Source of the DNA: Prunella strophiata | Lineage: Eukaryota > Chordata > Aves > Passeriformes > Prunellidae | Assembly (NCBI GenBank): GCA_036583965.1 | Contig: JAZBQD010000019.1 | Coordinates: 1,240,001 to 1,304,000, forward strand | Length of the DNA stretch: 64,000 nt | Direction of reading: 5' to 3' | In this document: one piece after another, positions 1 to 11,500 of the stretch | Numbering within the stretch: the stretch's first letter is position 1 | How the letters are laid out: every line of letters begins with the position of its first letter | Notes under the pieces: generated by a model | The model's input: only the letters and a program-made list of their open reading frames with translations | Told to the model about the DNA's origin: nothing | Database searches by the model: none | Made by a program: the position numbers and the translations under genes

Positions 1-361
1 CCTGACTGTTTATGTTGAAAGCATTTTTTAATGTTACAGTATTGCTGTAACAACTGCAGCTAAAAAAATAAGGTTATTCAGTGTTAATTGCAACTAAATG
101 TTTAATAGTGCCAGTCCAAAAGATAACAGATCCTTACTTAAAGGAGAACTACCCAGAAATCTGCTGAAGTCAGTTTTGATCCAAAATCAGCAGTGTATTC
201 TTTGGTTTAAAGAGGAAGGATTAAAATTCATGCTTCTTTCAAGGTTATGTCGCTGAGGGCTGAAAAGATGCAGTTCTTGTGCTCAACTTGTATTTATTTG
301 TTTGGCTGATGTTTTTAGATGATTAAATTACAATCCCAAATTCTTCTCTGTGTGTTTGCAG

Positions 362-503
362 CTGGGAGACCTGCTCTATGAGAAAAGGCAGTATGGGAAA
401 GCCAAGTGGGCTTGTATCAAAATGAAAGAGAAGCAGTACGAGCAGAGCATCTGCCTGGGGTTCATGAAGCTCATGAGGTACATCTGTGAGCAGAACTCCT
501 CAG
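362..503 (+). CDS. SOUL-like gene, first exon in window
   Basis: The acceptor TTTGCAG ends at 361 and the donor GTAAGG starts at 504. The exon encodes LGDLLYEKRQYGKAKWACIK and onwards to CEQNSS, leaving phase 1. The TGTGTTTG pyrimidine-rich tract just upstream supports an acceptor rather than a start. Confidence 0.85.
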
Positions 504-3500
504 GTAAGGGACACCTCAGCCCCACAGCAGTTAGAAAATTGTATTTCTGCCCTCACTCCTAATTAGGGAGATGCTTTGAGCAGCTTTTCCCAAATATACA
601 CACTATAGGGGTGTTTTACCATGATACAGCCTTTCCAGAAAAGCAGAAATCATGGAGTGGTTTGGGTTGGAAGGAGCTTGAGTCCCAGCCAGTGCCACCC
701 CTGCCATGGCAGGGACACCTCCCACTGTCCCAGGCTGTCCAAGCTCTCTGCTGTAAATCTGGCATTTGCTACAGCATTTGCAGGGTTTCATTTCCACAGC
801 AGCACTGAAATCACCAGGCAGAGTGTGATACCAAAAGGGAGCAGAGTTTTCTGCCTCCTTCCCTTTAGTTCAAGATATTAAATTATCCCTGTCCCAATGG
901 ACACGACAAATTTGTAGTTGAAGCATGTTTTCCAGCAAGATAATCCACTTTTAGCTCAAAATAATGGCAAATCCACCATGTCCTGGAGAGCTTGTGCCTG
1001 CCTGTAAAATGTGCACCTGTTGTCCAATGCAATTTAATCTGGTTTTCACTTCCAGACATCAGTGCTCATATTTTTCATCCTCCAGTTACTATCAAGTTTT
1101 GCCATGCTCAGTGCTCTGTGCTGTAATTGACTCAGCTCTTAAGTATCTTTCCAAGAAAATACAAACATTGATCACAAAAGCTTTTCCTTCCCCAGGTACC
1201 TTCCCCATTCTTTTACCACTTTAATGTGGTTTAAAAGTAATTTTAGCTCCAGAACTGCAGGGCTGTTATCAAACTGTGTAGAAGGGAAGCTCCCTCTGCC
1301 TCCTGCAGTCCAAACACACAACAGTGCAAAAAAATACTGCAACATTTGTAACACCAGCAAACCCTCAATGAACTCACAGAGCAGTTTTGTTCCCTTTTCT
1401 TACCTGCAGTTTTGTTCCCAAATATTTAAACTATGGCACAAAGTCAGTTTGAAGATGAACACAACTCTTTCAGGAGAGGGAAAAGACTTCAGGCAAACTC
1501 CCTGCCCTCCATGAAGAGGGGAGAGCTCACTAAATGCTGTATTTTGGACACAAATGCACAAAGATTTGCACACATACACACTCTACAAAGCACAGTGAAA
1601 TCATGGAGGTGCAGATGGTTTGGGTGGGAAGGGACCTTAAAGATCTTCCTGTTCCACCCCTGCCATGGCAGGGACACCTCCCACTGTCCCAGGCTGTCCA
1701 AGCTCTCTGCTGTAAATCTGGCATTTGCTACAGCATTTGCAGGGTTTCATTTCCACAGCAGCACTGAAATCACCAGGCAGAGTGTGATACCAAAAGGGAG
1801 CAGAGTTTTCTGCCTCCTTCCCTTTAGTTCAAGATATTAAATTATCCCTGTCCCAATGGACACGACAAATTTGTAGTTGAAGCATGTTTTCCAGCAAGAT
1901 AATCCACTTTTAGCTCAAAATAATGGCAAATCCACCATGTCCTGGAGAGCTTGTGCCTGCCTGTAAAATGTGCACCTGTTGTCCAATGCAATTTAATCTG
2001 GTTTTCACTTCCAGACATCAGTTCTCATATTTTTCATCCTCCAGTTACTATCAAGTTTTGCCATGCTCAGTGCTCTGTGCTGTAATTGACTCAGCTCTTA
2101 AGTATCTTTCCAAGAAAATACAAACATTGATCACAAAAGCTTTTCCTTCCCCAGGTACCTTCCCCATTCTTTTACCACTTTAATGTGGTTTAAAAGTAAT
2201 TTTAGCTCCAGAACTGCAGGGCTGTTATCAAACTGTACAGAAGGGAAGCTCCCTCTGCCTCCTGCAGTCCAAACACACAACAGTGCAAAAAAATACTGCA
2301 ACATTTGTAACACCAGCAAACCCTCAATGAATTCACAGAGCAGTTCTGTTCCCTTTTCTTACCTGCAGTTTTGTTCCCAAATATTTAAACTATGGCACAA
2401 AGTCAGTTTGAAGATGAACACAACTCTTTCAGGAGAGGGAAAAGACTTCAGGCAAACTCCCTGCCCTCCATGAAGAGGGGAGAGCTCACTAAATGCTGTG
2501 GTTTGGACACAAATGCACAAAGATTTGCACACACACACAAACTACAAAGCACAGTGAAATCACGGAGGTGCAGATGGTTTGGGTGGGAAGGGACCTTAAA
2601 GATCTTCCTGTTCCACCCCTGCCATGGCAGGGACACCTCCCACTGTGCCAGGCTGCTCCAGCCCCAGTGTCCAGCCTGGCCTTGGGCACTGCCAGGGATC
2701 CAGGGGCAGCCACAGCTGCTCTGGGCACTCACTGCTACTCCCAGCTTGGAGCACAGCCTGCCCTGCCTAAACCACCGCAGGGAAATCCCTTCCTTAACCC
2801 CTGGTGCTCATCTAACAATTCAGCACAGCCCAGCAGGCAGGCACAGCCCCTCCTGTGCCTCCTGACCGCTCTCCCCCGTGTGTGGGCAGGGCTGTACCTG
2901 GGCATCACGGTGCCCATCGTGACCATCGTGCACACCAACGAGGCGCAGTCGGCGATGACGCAGGCGGTGACAGTGGCCTATTACCTGCCCGAGGTGCTGC
3001 AGGACCAGCCCCCACACCCCTTCGACTCTGACATCATCATCGAGGAGTGGCCTGCCACCATTGTCTACAGCAGGTGAGAAATGCTTTCACTCTGCTCTGC
3101 TAAACACAGGAAAAACATCCAGCTCTCACTCTGGGCACCTTAGGATTTTTAGACCTTGCAAAAGGTAACAAATGGTAAAACCGAATTTGCAAAAGCTGCC
3201 TGTTTTATGAATGGGATGGTCAGGAAATAAAGGTTACAAACTTGTAACAGGGAAAGGTTTTGGGCACTGCCCAGGCTCCCCAGGGAATGGGCACGGCCTG
3301 AGGCTGCCAGAGCTCCAGGAGGGTTTGGACAATGCTGCCAGGGATGCCCAGGGTGGGGATTGCTGGGGGTCTGGGCAGGGTCATGATTGGACTCCATGAT
3401 CCCTGTGGGTCCCTTCCAGCTCAGGTTATTCTATATTTATATCAATTACTTGGTAAAATGATGCATCTGTAAATGTGTGATAAAACACTCTCAGACTATT

Positions 3501-4172
3501 CTGTGTAGTTGGGAACAAAGTGTCTGACATGGCACAGAAAACTTTAGAAAAAAATTGTTTGGGATCAACCACAGTACCATTGGTGAAACACAACCAAGTA
3601 ACCCAGAAGGCATTTCTGGAAAAACAGTGAGTTTAAAATGAACACAGTGGCTCTGGAAGAACAGTGGGTTTAAACTGAATCACAGAATGAACTAGGCTGG
3701 AAAGGAACTTTGAGATCACTGAGTCCAACCTATGACCTAATACTATCTTGTCACCCAGACCCTGGCACTGACTGCCACCTCCAGGGATGGTGACTCCACC
3801 ACCTCCCTGGGCAGCCCTCTGCAATGCCCAATCACTCTTTCTGTGAGGAGCTTTTTCCTCATGCCCAGCCTGAACCTCCCCAGGTGCAGCTTAGGGCTGT
3901 CCCCTTCTGTCCTGGCACCGTTCCCTGGGTGCAGAGCCACCCCCACCAGTGCCAGGGAGCTGTGCAAGCAGCCGTAGCTGATCTGAACTGACCACTGCAG
4001 GAGCTTCAGAGGGATCACCAACGAAGACTCCATCATGAGAGAGATCAACCTGCTGGCAGCCATCCTGGAGAGCCCCGAGCTGTGCCTGCGGGACACCTTC
4101 ATCATCGCCGGCTACACCAACCCCGCGGCCGCCAACCGCCACAACGAGATCTGGTTCCTGCAGCGGCCCTGA
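362..4172 (+). CDS. SOUL/HEBP-family heme-binding protein, 3' part of gene (three exons)
   Basis: Joining 362-503, 2890-3073 and 4001-4172 gives one continuous frame of 165 codons ending in TGA at 4170-4172. All junctions are AG/GT and the phases agree (1, then 2). The protein has the SOUL/HEBP signature: an N-terminal YEKRQYGKAKW strand like the Y-E-x-R-x-Y-x-x-A-K-W of the family, a central TVPIVT strand, and a C-terminal FIIAGYTNP...RHNEIWFLQ block. Family members bind heme or porphyrins in the cytosol; chicken SOUL was described from retina and pineal (family knowledge). Members are about 190-210 aa, so roughly 40 N-terminal residues and the start codon must lie left of the window. The gene converges on FANCM. 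Which SOUL/HEBP paralogue this is cannot be settled here, so no symbol is given. Confidence 0.85.
647..748 (-). mobile_element. CR1 LINE 3' fragment
   Basis: Starts with the inverted CR1 tail (ATCATGGAGTGG) followed by GTTTGGGTTGGAAGG and the CTGCCATGGCAGGGACACCT block. Confidence 0.75.
698..1656. repeat. 959-bp tandem duplication, copy 1
   Basis: Bases 698-1656 match 1657-2615 at an offset of 959 bp with only scattered substitutions. The unit starts inside a CR1 3' fragment and is otherwise unique intron sequence of the SOUL-like gene. Near-identity indicates a recent event. Confidence 0.9.
1600..1707 (-). mobile_element. CR1 LINE 3' fragment
   Basis: AAATCATGGAGG...GGTTTGGGTGGGAAGGGACC; lies on the border between the two 959-bp units. 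Confidence 0.75.
1657..2615. repeat. 959-bp tandem duplication, copy 2
   Basis: Second unit of the intronic tandem duplication. It is followed by a longer CR1 fragment (to about 2735), so CR1 sequence bounds the units at about 698, 1657 and 2615. This is the expected product of unequal crossing-over between CR1 fragments. Confidence 0.9.
2560..2735 (-). mobile_element. CR1 LINE 3' fragment, longer copy
   Basis: Retains the CCAGGCTGCTCCAGCCCCAG and TTGGGCACTGCCAGGGATCC segments missing from the two shorter copies to its left. Confidence 0.8.
2890..3073 (+). CDS. SOUL-like gene, middle exon
   Basis: Acceptor TGGGCAG ends at 2889; donor GTGAGA starts at 3074. Encodes GLYLGITVPIVTIVHTNE through EEWPATIVYS, the core beta strands of the SOUL fold. 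It has 184 bp (2 + 60 codons + 2). Confidence 0.88.
3252..3440 (+). mobile_element. CR1 fragment, sense orientation
   Basis: Runs from CACTGCCCAGGCTCCCCAGG to GGGTCCCTTCCAGCTCAGG and the TTATTCTAT tail. Same subfamily as 14292-14520. Confidence 0.65.
3672..3985 (-). mobile_element. CR1 fragment upstream of last SOUL-like exon
   Basis: AATCACAGAATGAACTAGGC, then GAGTCCAACC and a GATGGTGACTCCACCACCTC segment typical of CR1 3' regions. It ends about 15 bp before the exon acceptor. Confidence 0.75.
4001..4172 (+). CDS. SOUL-like gene, last coding exon
   Basis: Acceptor CCACTGCAG ends at 4000. Encodes SFRGITNEDSIMREINLLAA to IWFLQRP and stop. A minus-oriented CR1 fragment ends only about 15 bp before the exon. 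No AATAAA was found in the 250 bp after the stop, so the poly(A) site is not placed. Confidence 0.88.
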
Positions 4173-7100
4173 GCTCTGCTGTGCCCCTCCTGCTGCTGCT
4201 GCTGCCCCACGGAGCCTCCTCCCTCCCACAGGTGACCCCGGGCAGCCCAGCTGTCCCCCCTGGCAGGTCAGCAATGGGGCTCTCAGCTGGCTTAGGAACA
4301 AGCAGCCCAGCTCAGCTCCCCAGCCACAGATCCCCACGGCAACTCTGATGGCTGTCACACAAATTCAATGGAGGGTTTGAGCACTTTAAAAGTTACTTCA
4401 CTTTTTTATTTTTCTGACCAGGTAAGGGAGGCAGAAACCTCTTCCCTTACAGATCCCTAGCCTGCCTGTGGCTCAGGATGGTCCCTGGGACATCCTGGAG
4501 CCCTGGCCTGCTCTGGTGCTGCACAAAGACCCCGCTGGGGTTCTCAGTGTGACACACCAAACCCACCTCACACAGGCAGAGAAAGAATGTCCAGGTCTCA
4601 GTTCCTGATTTAACCCACTGGGATTAGAGAGTGGAGTAAAACAGGCCAATGCTGCCAGCTGTGGCACAGAGATCCCCAAAGCTTACCTCAGAAAGCTCCC
4701 GACCAAAGCACCCCGAGTCTGGAGAGAGACCAAAAGGCACCACAGTGCTACTGCTCATTCCAGTGCTGACAGCAAAATTACAGGTGATCCTCACCACACC
4801 CCCCAGGAATCCCATGGCTGGCTCTGGCACTCCTGAGGAGACACTGGTTATTTTTAACTGCAGTTTTCTGAACACTTCATTCTCACAGCTTTGCTGGGTG
4901 TTAAAGCACTGCAGCTGGAGTAAATTGTCCAGTACTTCTGGCTGTGAATGGCATAAATGACACAAATATCCATAGAGAACATCTCAGCTGGGAGGGACCT
5001 GGGGCAGACACCTCTGCTGGAAGCAGGGCTGCTGCTCCAGGCAGCACAGCTGGGTTTGAGCCCAGCCCCATCCCACAGCCCCCCTGGGCCCTGTCCCAGA
5101 GTCTGACCACCCTCACTGTGAGAGTTTTTTCTCCCCAATATCAATTTGTTGTTTGTTTTGCCCTTCACCCCTGTGATAAGCCCTCAGCTGCCAGCCTGGC
5201 TCGCTGCAGAGGCTGAGCCCCCACACTCCAGAGCCCCCAGCAGGTGTGGGAGCAGCATTCCCCCTGTCCCACACAGCCCAAGAGCACCTACTGCACTTTA
5301 GAGTCAGGGTAGCAAACTATTTTGCTCTCCAAAATCCCTCCCTAATGTCTCCCCTTACTGACAGGATGGTAGAGTTTATTCTTAATAGAAGTAAATGTCT
5401 TTTATATAAAAATTCACTGAGTACATCACCAGCATTATTTATTGGTTACAGAATTTAGGGTTCCAACAGAGCTTCTGTGCTCTTTAATTCCAACACCCAG
5501 ACCAGCAACCAGAGCCAGTGGCTGCTAACTCACAGCAGGGTGAAAAAACAACTCCAAAAATGGATTTGTGGAGGATTTCTGAAAGAACCCAAAGCCTCCT
5601 GGTCCCACAGGGAGGGGAGGCTCTGTGCTCAACCCAAAACCTCTCCCTGAGCAGCAGGATCACACTGGCCCTGGCTTAAGCAGGACCAAGGTGCCCTCTG
5701 GTGCCTGCTGGGCACAGAGATTCCTTGGGAAGCAGCAAGGAGAGGGGGAAAAGCAAACAGAACATAAAAAAGAGACACAAAAGCCTTAGTTTTAACACAA
5801 AAAAAACCCCAAGAGTCTTTATGGAGAGGGAAAAACCTCAAACAAAGTAAGCCTGGGAGAAGGAAAATTAAAAATGCCAGCCAGTATTAAACTAAAAGCT
5901 CTTAATTAAAGAAAAAACAATGAAAATATTTTTAAAACTGAGTTGAATAGAGGGCCCAGGGAGGCATTAAATAAAAGGTTTTGTTCTCATATCCTCCCCC
6001 ATATTTTTATAAGAGCATATAAAAGTAATTTTCACCTCTGACAAGATTTTATGGCAAATTAAAGAAATTTCTGCCATCTGGTTGCTTTTGCCAGTGAGGG
6101 AAATTCTCACTATGCTTTGGCACAACAGATGTTGGATAGCTCCTGGAAGCAGTGAAATCCTCTCACCACAGAGCACCAGGTTGTACATAATTCACATTTT
6201 AAACCTCTGCTGCAAAAGCATCTGCTGTGTCTGATGTCCCTGCCAGCCCCTCCTGTGGCTCAGCTCCCCCTGAAGCACGAGCAGATCTACCTGAGTGTGC
6301 TGACATCCCCCCTGCAGCCCAGCATTCCCTGCTCTTTATGGCAAACTGTGAATCCCAAGATAGTATTTATTTATTTTGACTTCTGTTAGATGGCTTCTGC
6401 TGCTGAGAAAAAAACAAAACAAAAAAAAAAAACAAAAAAAAAACCACCCCAAAAAACTACTTCAGCTCCAGTTTGGAGATACACTTTATGGCTTGGTACC
6501 AACAGCTGTCACTGGCCCTCAGGAGCACAGGGACCAACAGCTCCAGTGCTTAGCTGACACAAAACACAGTTTATTTAGTTGTTACACCAGTGAAGGCCAA
6601 GCAAACATCACTGTTACTCAGATCTGACAACATCATGTCAGGCATCACTGCCTAGAACAGGTACTTTGTTATCCATCTGTGGTTCTACTTTGGGAGCCAC
6701 TCCTGGATTTTCAGTTTCAATGTGAAGTTATTAGCTTTCCACTCATGAAAGGAGATAATAAATCAGCATTCACCCCTATTTTTGGAAGATTAAATGATGT
6801 AGCCTTAACAGATAAGTGTTGTCCTGCATATTGTGTATTTTCCAAACCAGAGTTAGTGCCTAAAAAGTTGATTCCAGCTATTGTGATACTCAGGGCCTTG
6901 CTTATTGTATGTAAAGACATCTCCACAGAGTTCCTCTGGCATTGTTGTGCTGTGCTGTCTGACACTGTCCTTTGCTCACACTGAAATGTTGTCTTGTTTA
7001 CTGTTTGGCACAATTAAAGAATGATTTTACTGTGCACAGGACAACTGGCTCTCGTTCTTGCAGCACACATGGGTGCTCTTGCCCTCCTGCCTTGGGATGC

Positions 7101-8008
7101 TGCTCTGATTTTACAAAAGCCATTTAAGCCCCAAATTTGAAATGGTCACCTCAAGCCCCAGAAGCTGAGGTCCAGGAGCCCCTTCCCCAAGTGCTGAGGC
7201 CTGCAGACCTGAGCCCTGGCCTTGGCACAGGCTGCAAACCTTCCCTGGCTGTTACTAGAAGTTGTGTTCTCCAGGAAAGCAGCAGCACTTGAAATGCAAA
7301 TCCAGAGCAGAGGAAGGAAACAGAAAGCACTGCAGCCACAGGCAAGGCTGGTGGGGCCAAACCAAGGTGCTCACCACAGCTTAACCCCAAGTGAAACACC
7401 CCAAAACGAAGCCCTGCACTTCAGAGCCTTCAGAGGCACCTGCAGTGATGCAAAACCACTTTGAAGTTTCTCTTTGTCACTGGAAGTTCCTCATTTAAAC
7501 ACTCTCAGGTCACTGGGTTGAAAACAGCTGATGCACTCACAGGTTTGCCTTCCAGTGCTCTTCACACAGCTACACCAAAATCAAACAATTCTAACCAAAT
7601 TCACAGAATCCCAGAATTCACAGAATGACCAGGTTGGAAGAGACCTTCAAGCTCATCGAGTCCAACCCAGCCCCAACACCTCACCTAAACCCTGGCCTTT
7701 GTTAAACACATATGCTCTGAGGCCAACAGTCTGGTATATAACTTAATCCTAACTTTTTATGCCTCTAAACAAAAAAAGAGCAGATATTTTAAACTTTCCA
7801 GAGTGGTGTTTTATGTAATATCACTTGCCTACAAGTATCTCACTGGGAAGACATAGACCACTGACTGACAAACAGCTCTGGTCCCCAAAATTCTCTCATA
7901 TTTCAGTATTAAAGATTGTAAAAAAGAAAAAGTTGTCATCCTCATAGTAATAGAAATAGGCCAATAAATAAATTAATAGGCCAAACAAACCAATTAAAAA
8001 AAAAACCT
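4173..8008. other. Interval between the SOUL-like gene and FANCM
   Basis: No exon of either neighbour was recognised on either strand. I looked in particular for FANCM helicase motifs V-VI and its C-terminal nuclease-like and HhH regions and saw none. Contents noticed: an A-rich run at about 6405-6445 and a CR1 tail fragment at 7607-7700. FANCM exons 5 onward should have been here. Confidence 0.7.
7607..7700 (-). mobile_element. CR1 fragment
   Basis: CACAGAATGACCAGGTTGG, AGAGACCTTCAAGCTCATCG and AGTCCAACCCAGCCCCAAC form the inverted 3' end of a CR1 subfamily also seen at 11645 and 61240. Confidence 0.75.
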
Positions 8009-8440
8009 TCAGGAGAACTAATTACATTCACAGATGACTTAAAGCTTATTCTAAAGAATATTCTTAATCAGAGAAAATGTTCCAATCCACACACAGATTC
8101 CTCAAAGCATTCTCAACCATCTTAATACTGAGTTCAGCCAAATGCAGAAACCTCACTTTAGGACTGGTGTCAATTTTGCAGAGACTCCTGAAAGAGGGTG
8201 AGGAAAATTCAATTCCAAGTTTTCCACCTGAGTTTTTCAAGTTACTGTAAGGTAAAAAGTGTCACTGGTGCAAAATGGAACTGCAGCTCCTGGAGTTGAA
8301 CCCATGGTGCTTAATTTACCCTATAATCAAAGTTAATTACATAAGAAAGTGTTGCTTTATAAACACTGCAAGTCTAGACAGAGATGATAAAACATTTCCT
8401 GTCACTGGCCACTGACCAAAAAGGAAATGCAGTCACTCAC

Positions 8441-8599
8441 CTTGATGTAAGTGTTCTGAATTTCCACCAGTTCTTCCCCCAGTGGGACTACAATTTTTTC
8501 CACTTGCCTCTCGTGAGAGTAAGGCTGGATTTCTGGAGAATCTTCAGCACACACCTCTATCTGAGCAATCAGCAAGTTGGAGATAACTTGTTGCACAGC
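8441..8599 (-). CDS. FANCM: FANCM exon 4, copy A (duplicate)
   Basis: Identical in coding sequence to 9743-9901. If exon 3A is skipped, the exon 4B-4A join is in frame and would repeat the 53 residues. It is the last FANCM exon found in the window. Confidence 0.88.
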
Positions 8600-11500
8600 C
8601 TGGAAAATCCACAAAAACAAAGTAACTATTGCCATAATTTAGCAGGGGTTACACAAAATTGCAAGGAAAAGGCACCCACTACCTGCTATGAAAAGTAAAA
8701 GGTCAGGAAATAGAATCCCAGACTTGGGGTTGGAAAGAAACCTTAAATCCCAGCCAGTGCCACCCCTGCCATGGCAGGGACACCTCCCACTGTCCCAGGC
8801 TGCTCCAGCCCCAGTGCCCAGCCTGGCCTTGGGCACTGCCAGGGATCCAGGGGCAGCCACAGCTGCTCTGGGCACCCTCACAAATAAATAATATATGGTT
8901 TATAGCCTGGGAAACACCAAACCTCATCAAGTAATGGACTGTAAAGAGATTCAGTCTTGATGTGGAATTCCTCAGGACTCTGCAGAGGCTTCAGGCAAAA
9001 GAACAGAGCTTCCACTCAACCTTGATTATTTAAATCACACAAGTGGCTTTGGCTCACCTTGGTGTCACTGCCTGGGGTACACTCAGGGCCAGGACCCGGA
9101 ATTGATTTGTGTATTTGCTCAGTTCCCTCACAACCTAAGAACAGGAAAGCTTCATTAATATCCTGAAAGGAGATTATTTCCTTGTACAAACTACATCAAT
9201 GAAAATACTCACTAAGTAGGAAAGGCTTAACAAAACACTCCAAAAATACTGAATCCCAGAGTGGTTTGGGTTGGAAGGGACCTTGAAGCACATCCAGTGC
9301 CACCCTCAGGAGAAAACTAATTACATTCACAGATGACTTAAAGCTTATTCTAAAGAATATTCTTAATCAGAGAAAAATGTTCCAATCCACACACAGATTC
9401 CTCAAGTCCTTCTTCAACCACTTAATACTGAGTTCAGCCAAATTGCCAGAAAACCTCACTTTAGGACTGGTGTCCAATTTTGCAGAGACTCCTGAAAGAG
9501 GGTGAGGAAAATTCAATTCCAAGTTTTCCACTGAGTTTTCAAGTTACTGTAAGGTAAAAAGTGTCACTGGTGCAAAATGGAACTGCAGCTCCTGGAGTTG
9601 AACCCATGGTGCTTAATTTACCCTATAATCAAAGTTAATTACATAAGAAAGTGTTGCTTTATAAACACTGCAAGTCTAGACAGAGATGATAAAACATTTC
9701 CTGTCACTGGCCACTGACCAAAAAGGAAATGCAGTCACTCACCTTGATGTAAGTGTTCTGAATTTCCACCAGTTCTTCCCCCAGTGGGACTACAATTTTT
9801 TCCACTTGCCTCTCGTGAGAGTAAGGCTGGATTTCTGGAGAATCTTCAGCACACACCTCTATCTGAGCAATCAGCAAGTTGGAGATAACTTGTTGCACAG
9901 CCTGGAAAATCCACAAAAACAAAGTAACTATTGCCATAATTTAGCAGGGGTTACACAAAATTGCAAGGAAAAGGCACCCACTACCTGCTATGAAAAGTAA
10001 AAGGTCAGGAAATAGAATCCCAGACTTGGGGTTGGAAAGAAACCTTAATCCCAGCCAGTGCCACCCTGCCATGGCAGGGACAACTCCCACTGTCCCAGGC
10101 TGCTCCCAGTCCCAGTGTCCAGCCTGGCCTTGGGCACTGCCAGGGATCCAGGGGCAGCCACAGCTGCTCTGGGCACCCTCACAAATAAATAATATATGGT
10201 TTATAGCCTGGGAAACACCAAACCTCATCAAGTAATGGACTGTAAAGAGATTCAGTCTTGATGTGGAATTCCTCAGGACCCTGCAGAGGCTTCAGGCAAA
10301 AGAACAGAGCTTCCACTCAACCTTGATTATTTAAATCACACAAGTGGCTTTGGCTCACCTTGGTGTCACTGCCTGGGGTGGCACTCAGGGCCAGGACCCG
10401 GAATTGATTTGTGTATTTGCTCAGTTCCCTCACAACCTAAGAACAGGAAAGCTTCATTAATATCCTGAAAGGAGATTATTTCCTTGTACAAACTACATCA
10501 ATGAAAATACTCACTAAGTAGGAAAGGCTTAACAAAACACTCCAAAAATACTGACAGGCTGCTCCAGCCCCAGTGTCCAGCCTGGCCTTGGGCACTGCCA
10601 GGGATCCAGGGGCATCCTGGAAATGTACCAAGAACAACCTGAAAATTATGAAATGATTTCTCACTTGATTTAACAAAAAGCCCACTAACTTGGATGAGGT
10701 ACCAAAAAGTGAATCTGAAGAAAAACTCTAAACAAATTAATTCACAGATGATTAATCCTATGTAATGTGAACTCCACAAATACCCAGTAAATTTCTCCTG
10801 TGTATCAAAGTAACTTCTTAGGTCACCTATTGCTCTCAGGAGATTAACCCATGCCAATGCAACAAACTCTTGGCTAATCAACACAAACCCCAAATTTAAA
10901 AAGAAATCTTGAACTGACTTGTCTCTGCTAAAGAACCTTATAAAAACACTGTTTTTTTAACAATGCCCAGCCAAAATTATTTTTAAACCAAAATTACAAT
11001 TTAATGGAGGCACTAAAAAAGTACCATACAGGTATTACTAACAAACAAGGCAATGACAACACACAGGAATGCTGGATGTCTTTCAAACAAAGTTAAGGAC
11101 CTCAAGGACAATCTCCCCACAGCAGTGATGTTGTATGGAGATGCTGGAAGCAATTTTGGGAAAGGTTTTTGTAACTGGGGTGGCTCCAGCCCTACCTGGC
11201 AGTAGGCATGATTGCCAAGGGCTTTGTGGGCTTCATCAATAACCAGACATTTGATCTCCACAGCAGGACAGGTGCCACGAGAGAGGTCATTGACCATTAT
11301 CTGAGGAGTGAGGAAAAAGACTCTCTTGGTATTCCACAGCTCCCGCCGGCCCAGAGCCTGGGTTCCTCCTGGAAATCAAAGAAACAACATCAGGGAACTC
11401 AGAGCAAGGCATGGCCCATGATCTGACAGTGACAGGGCTGGCAGACACACAAAATCATGGAATGGTTTGGATTAAAGGGACCTTAAATCCCATCTCATCC

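Larger units (their letters stand above)
8009..9303. repeat. 1.3-kb tandem duplication carrying FANCM exons 3-4, copy A
   Basis: Matches 9307-10555 at an offset of about 1302 bp, including intron sequence and an embedded CR1 fragment. The left 250 bp differ from copy B by several single-base indels, while the exon-4 region is identical. Copy A ends in a truncated CR1 tail (9252-9303). Confidence 0.88.
9307..10555. repeat. 1.3-kb tandem duplication carrying FANCM exons 3-4, copy B
   Basis: Second unit. After the shared AAAAATACTGA it continues into the inner part of a CR1 element (10556-10615), whereas copy A continues into the outer part. The two CR1 halves look like pieces of one ancestral insertion. 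Confidence 0.88.

Noticed and set aside
4624..4965. A 113-codon minus-strand frame considered as a downstream FANCM exon
   Set aside because: No FANCM motif, no suitable splice sites, and it begins and ends without relation to any exon phase.
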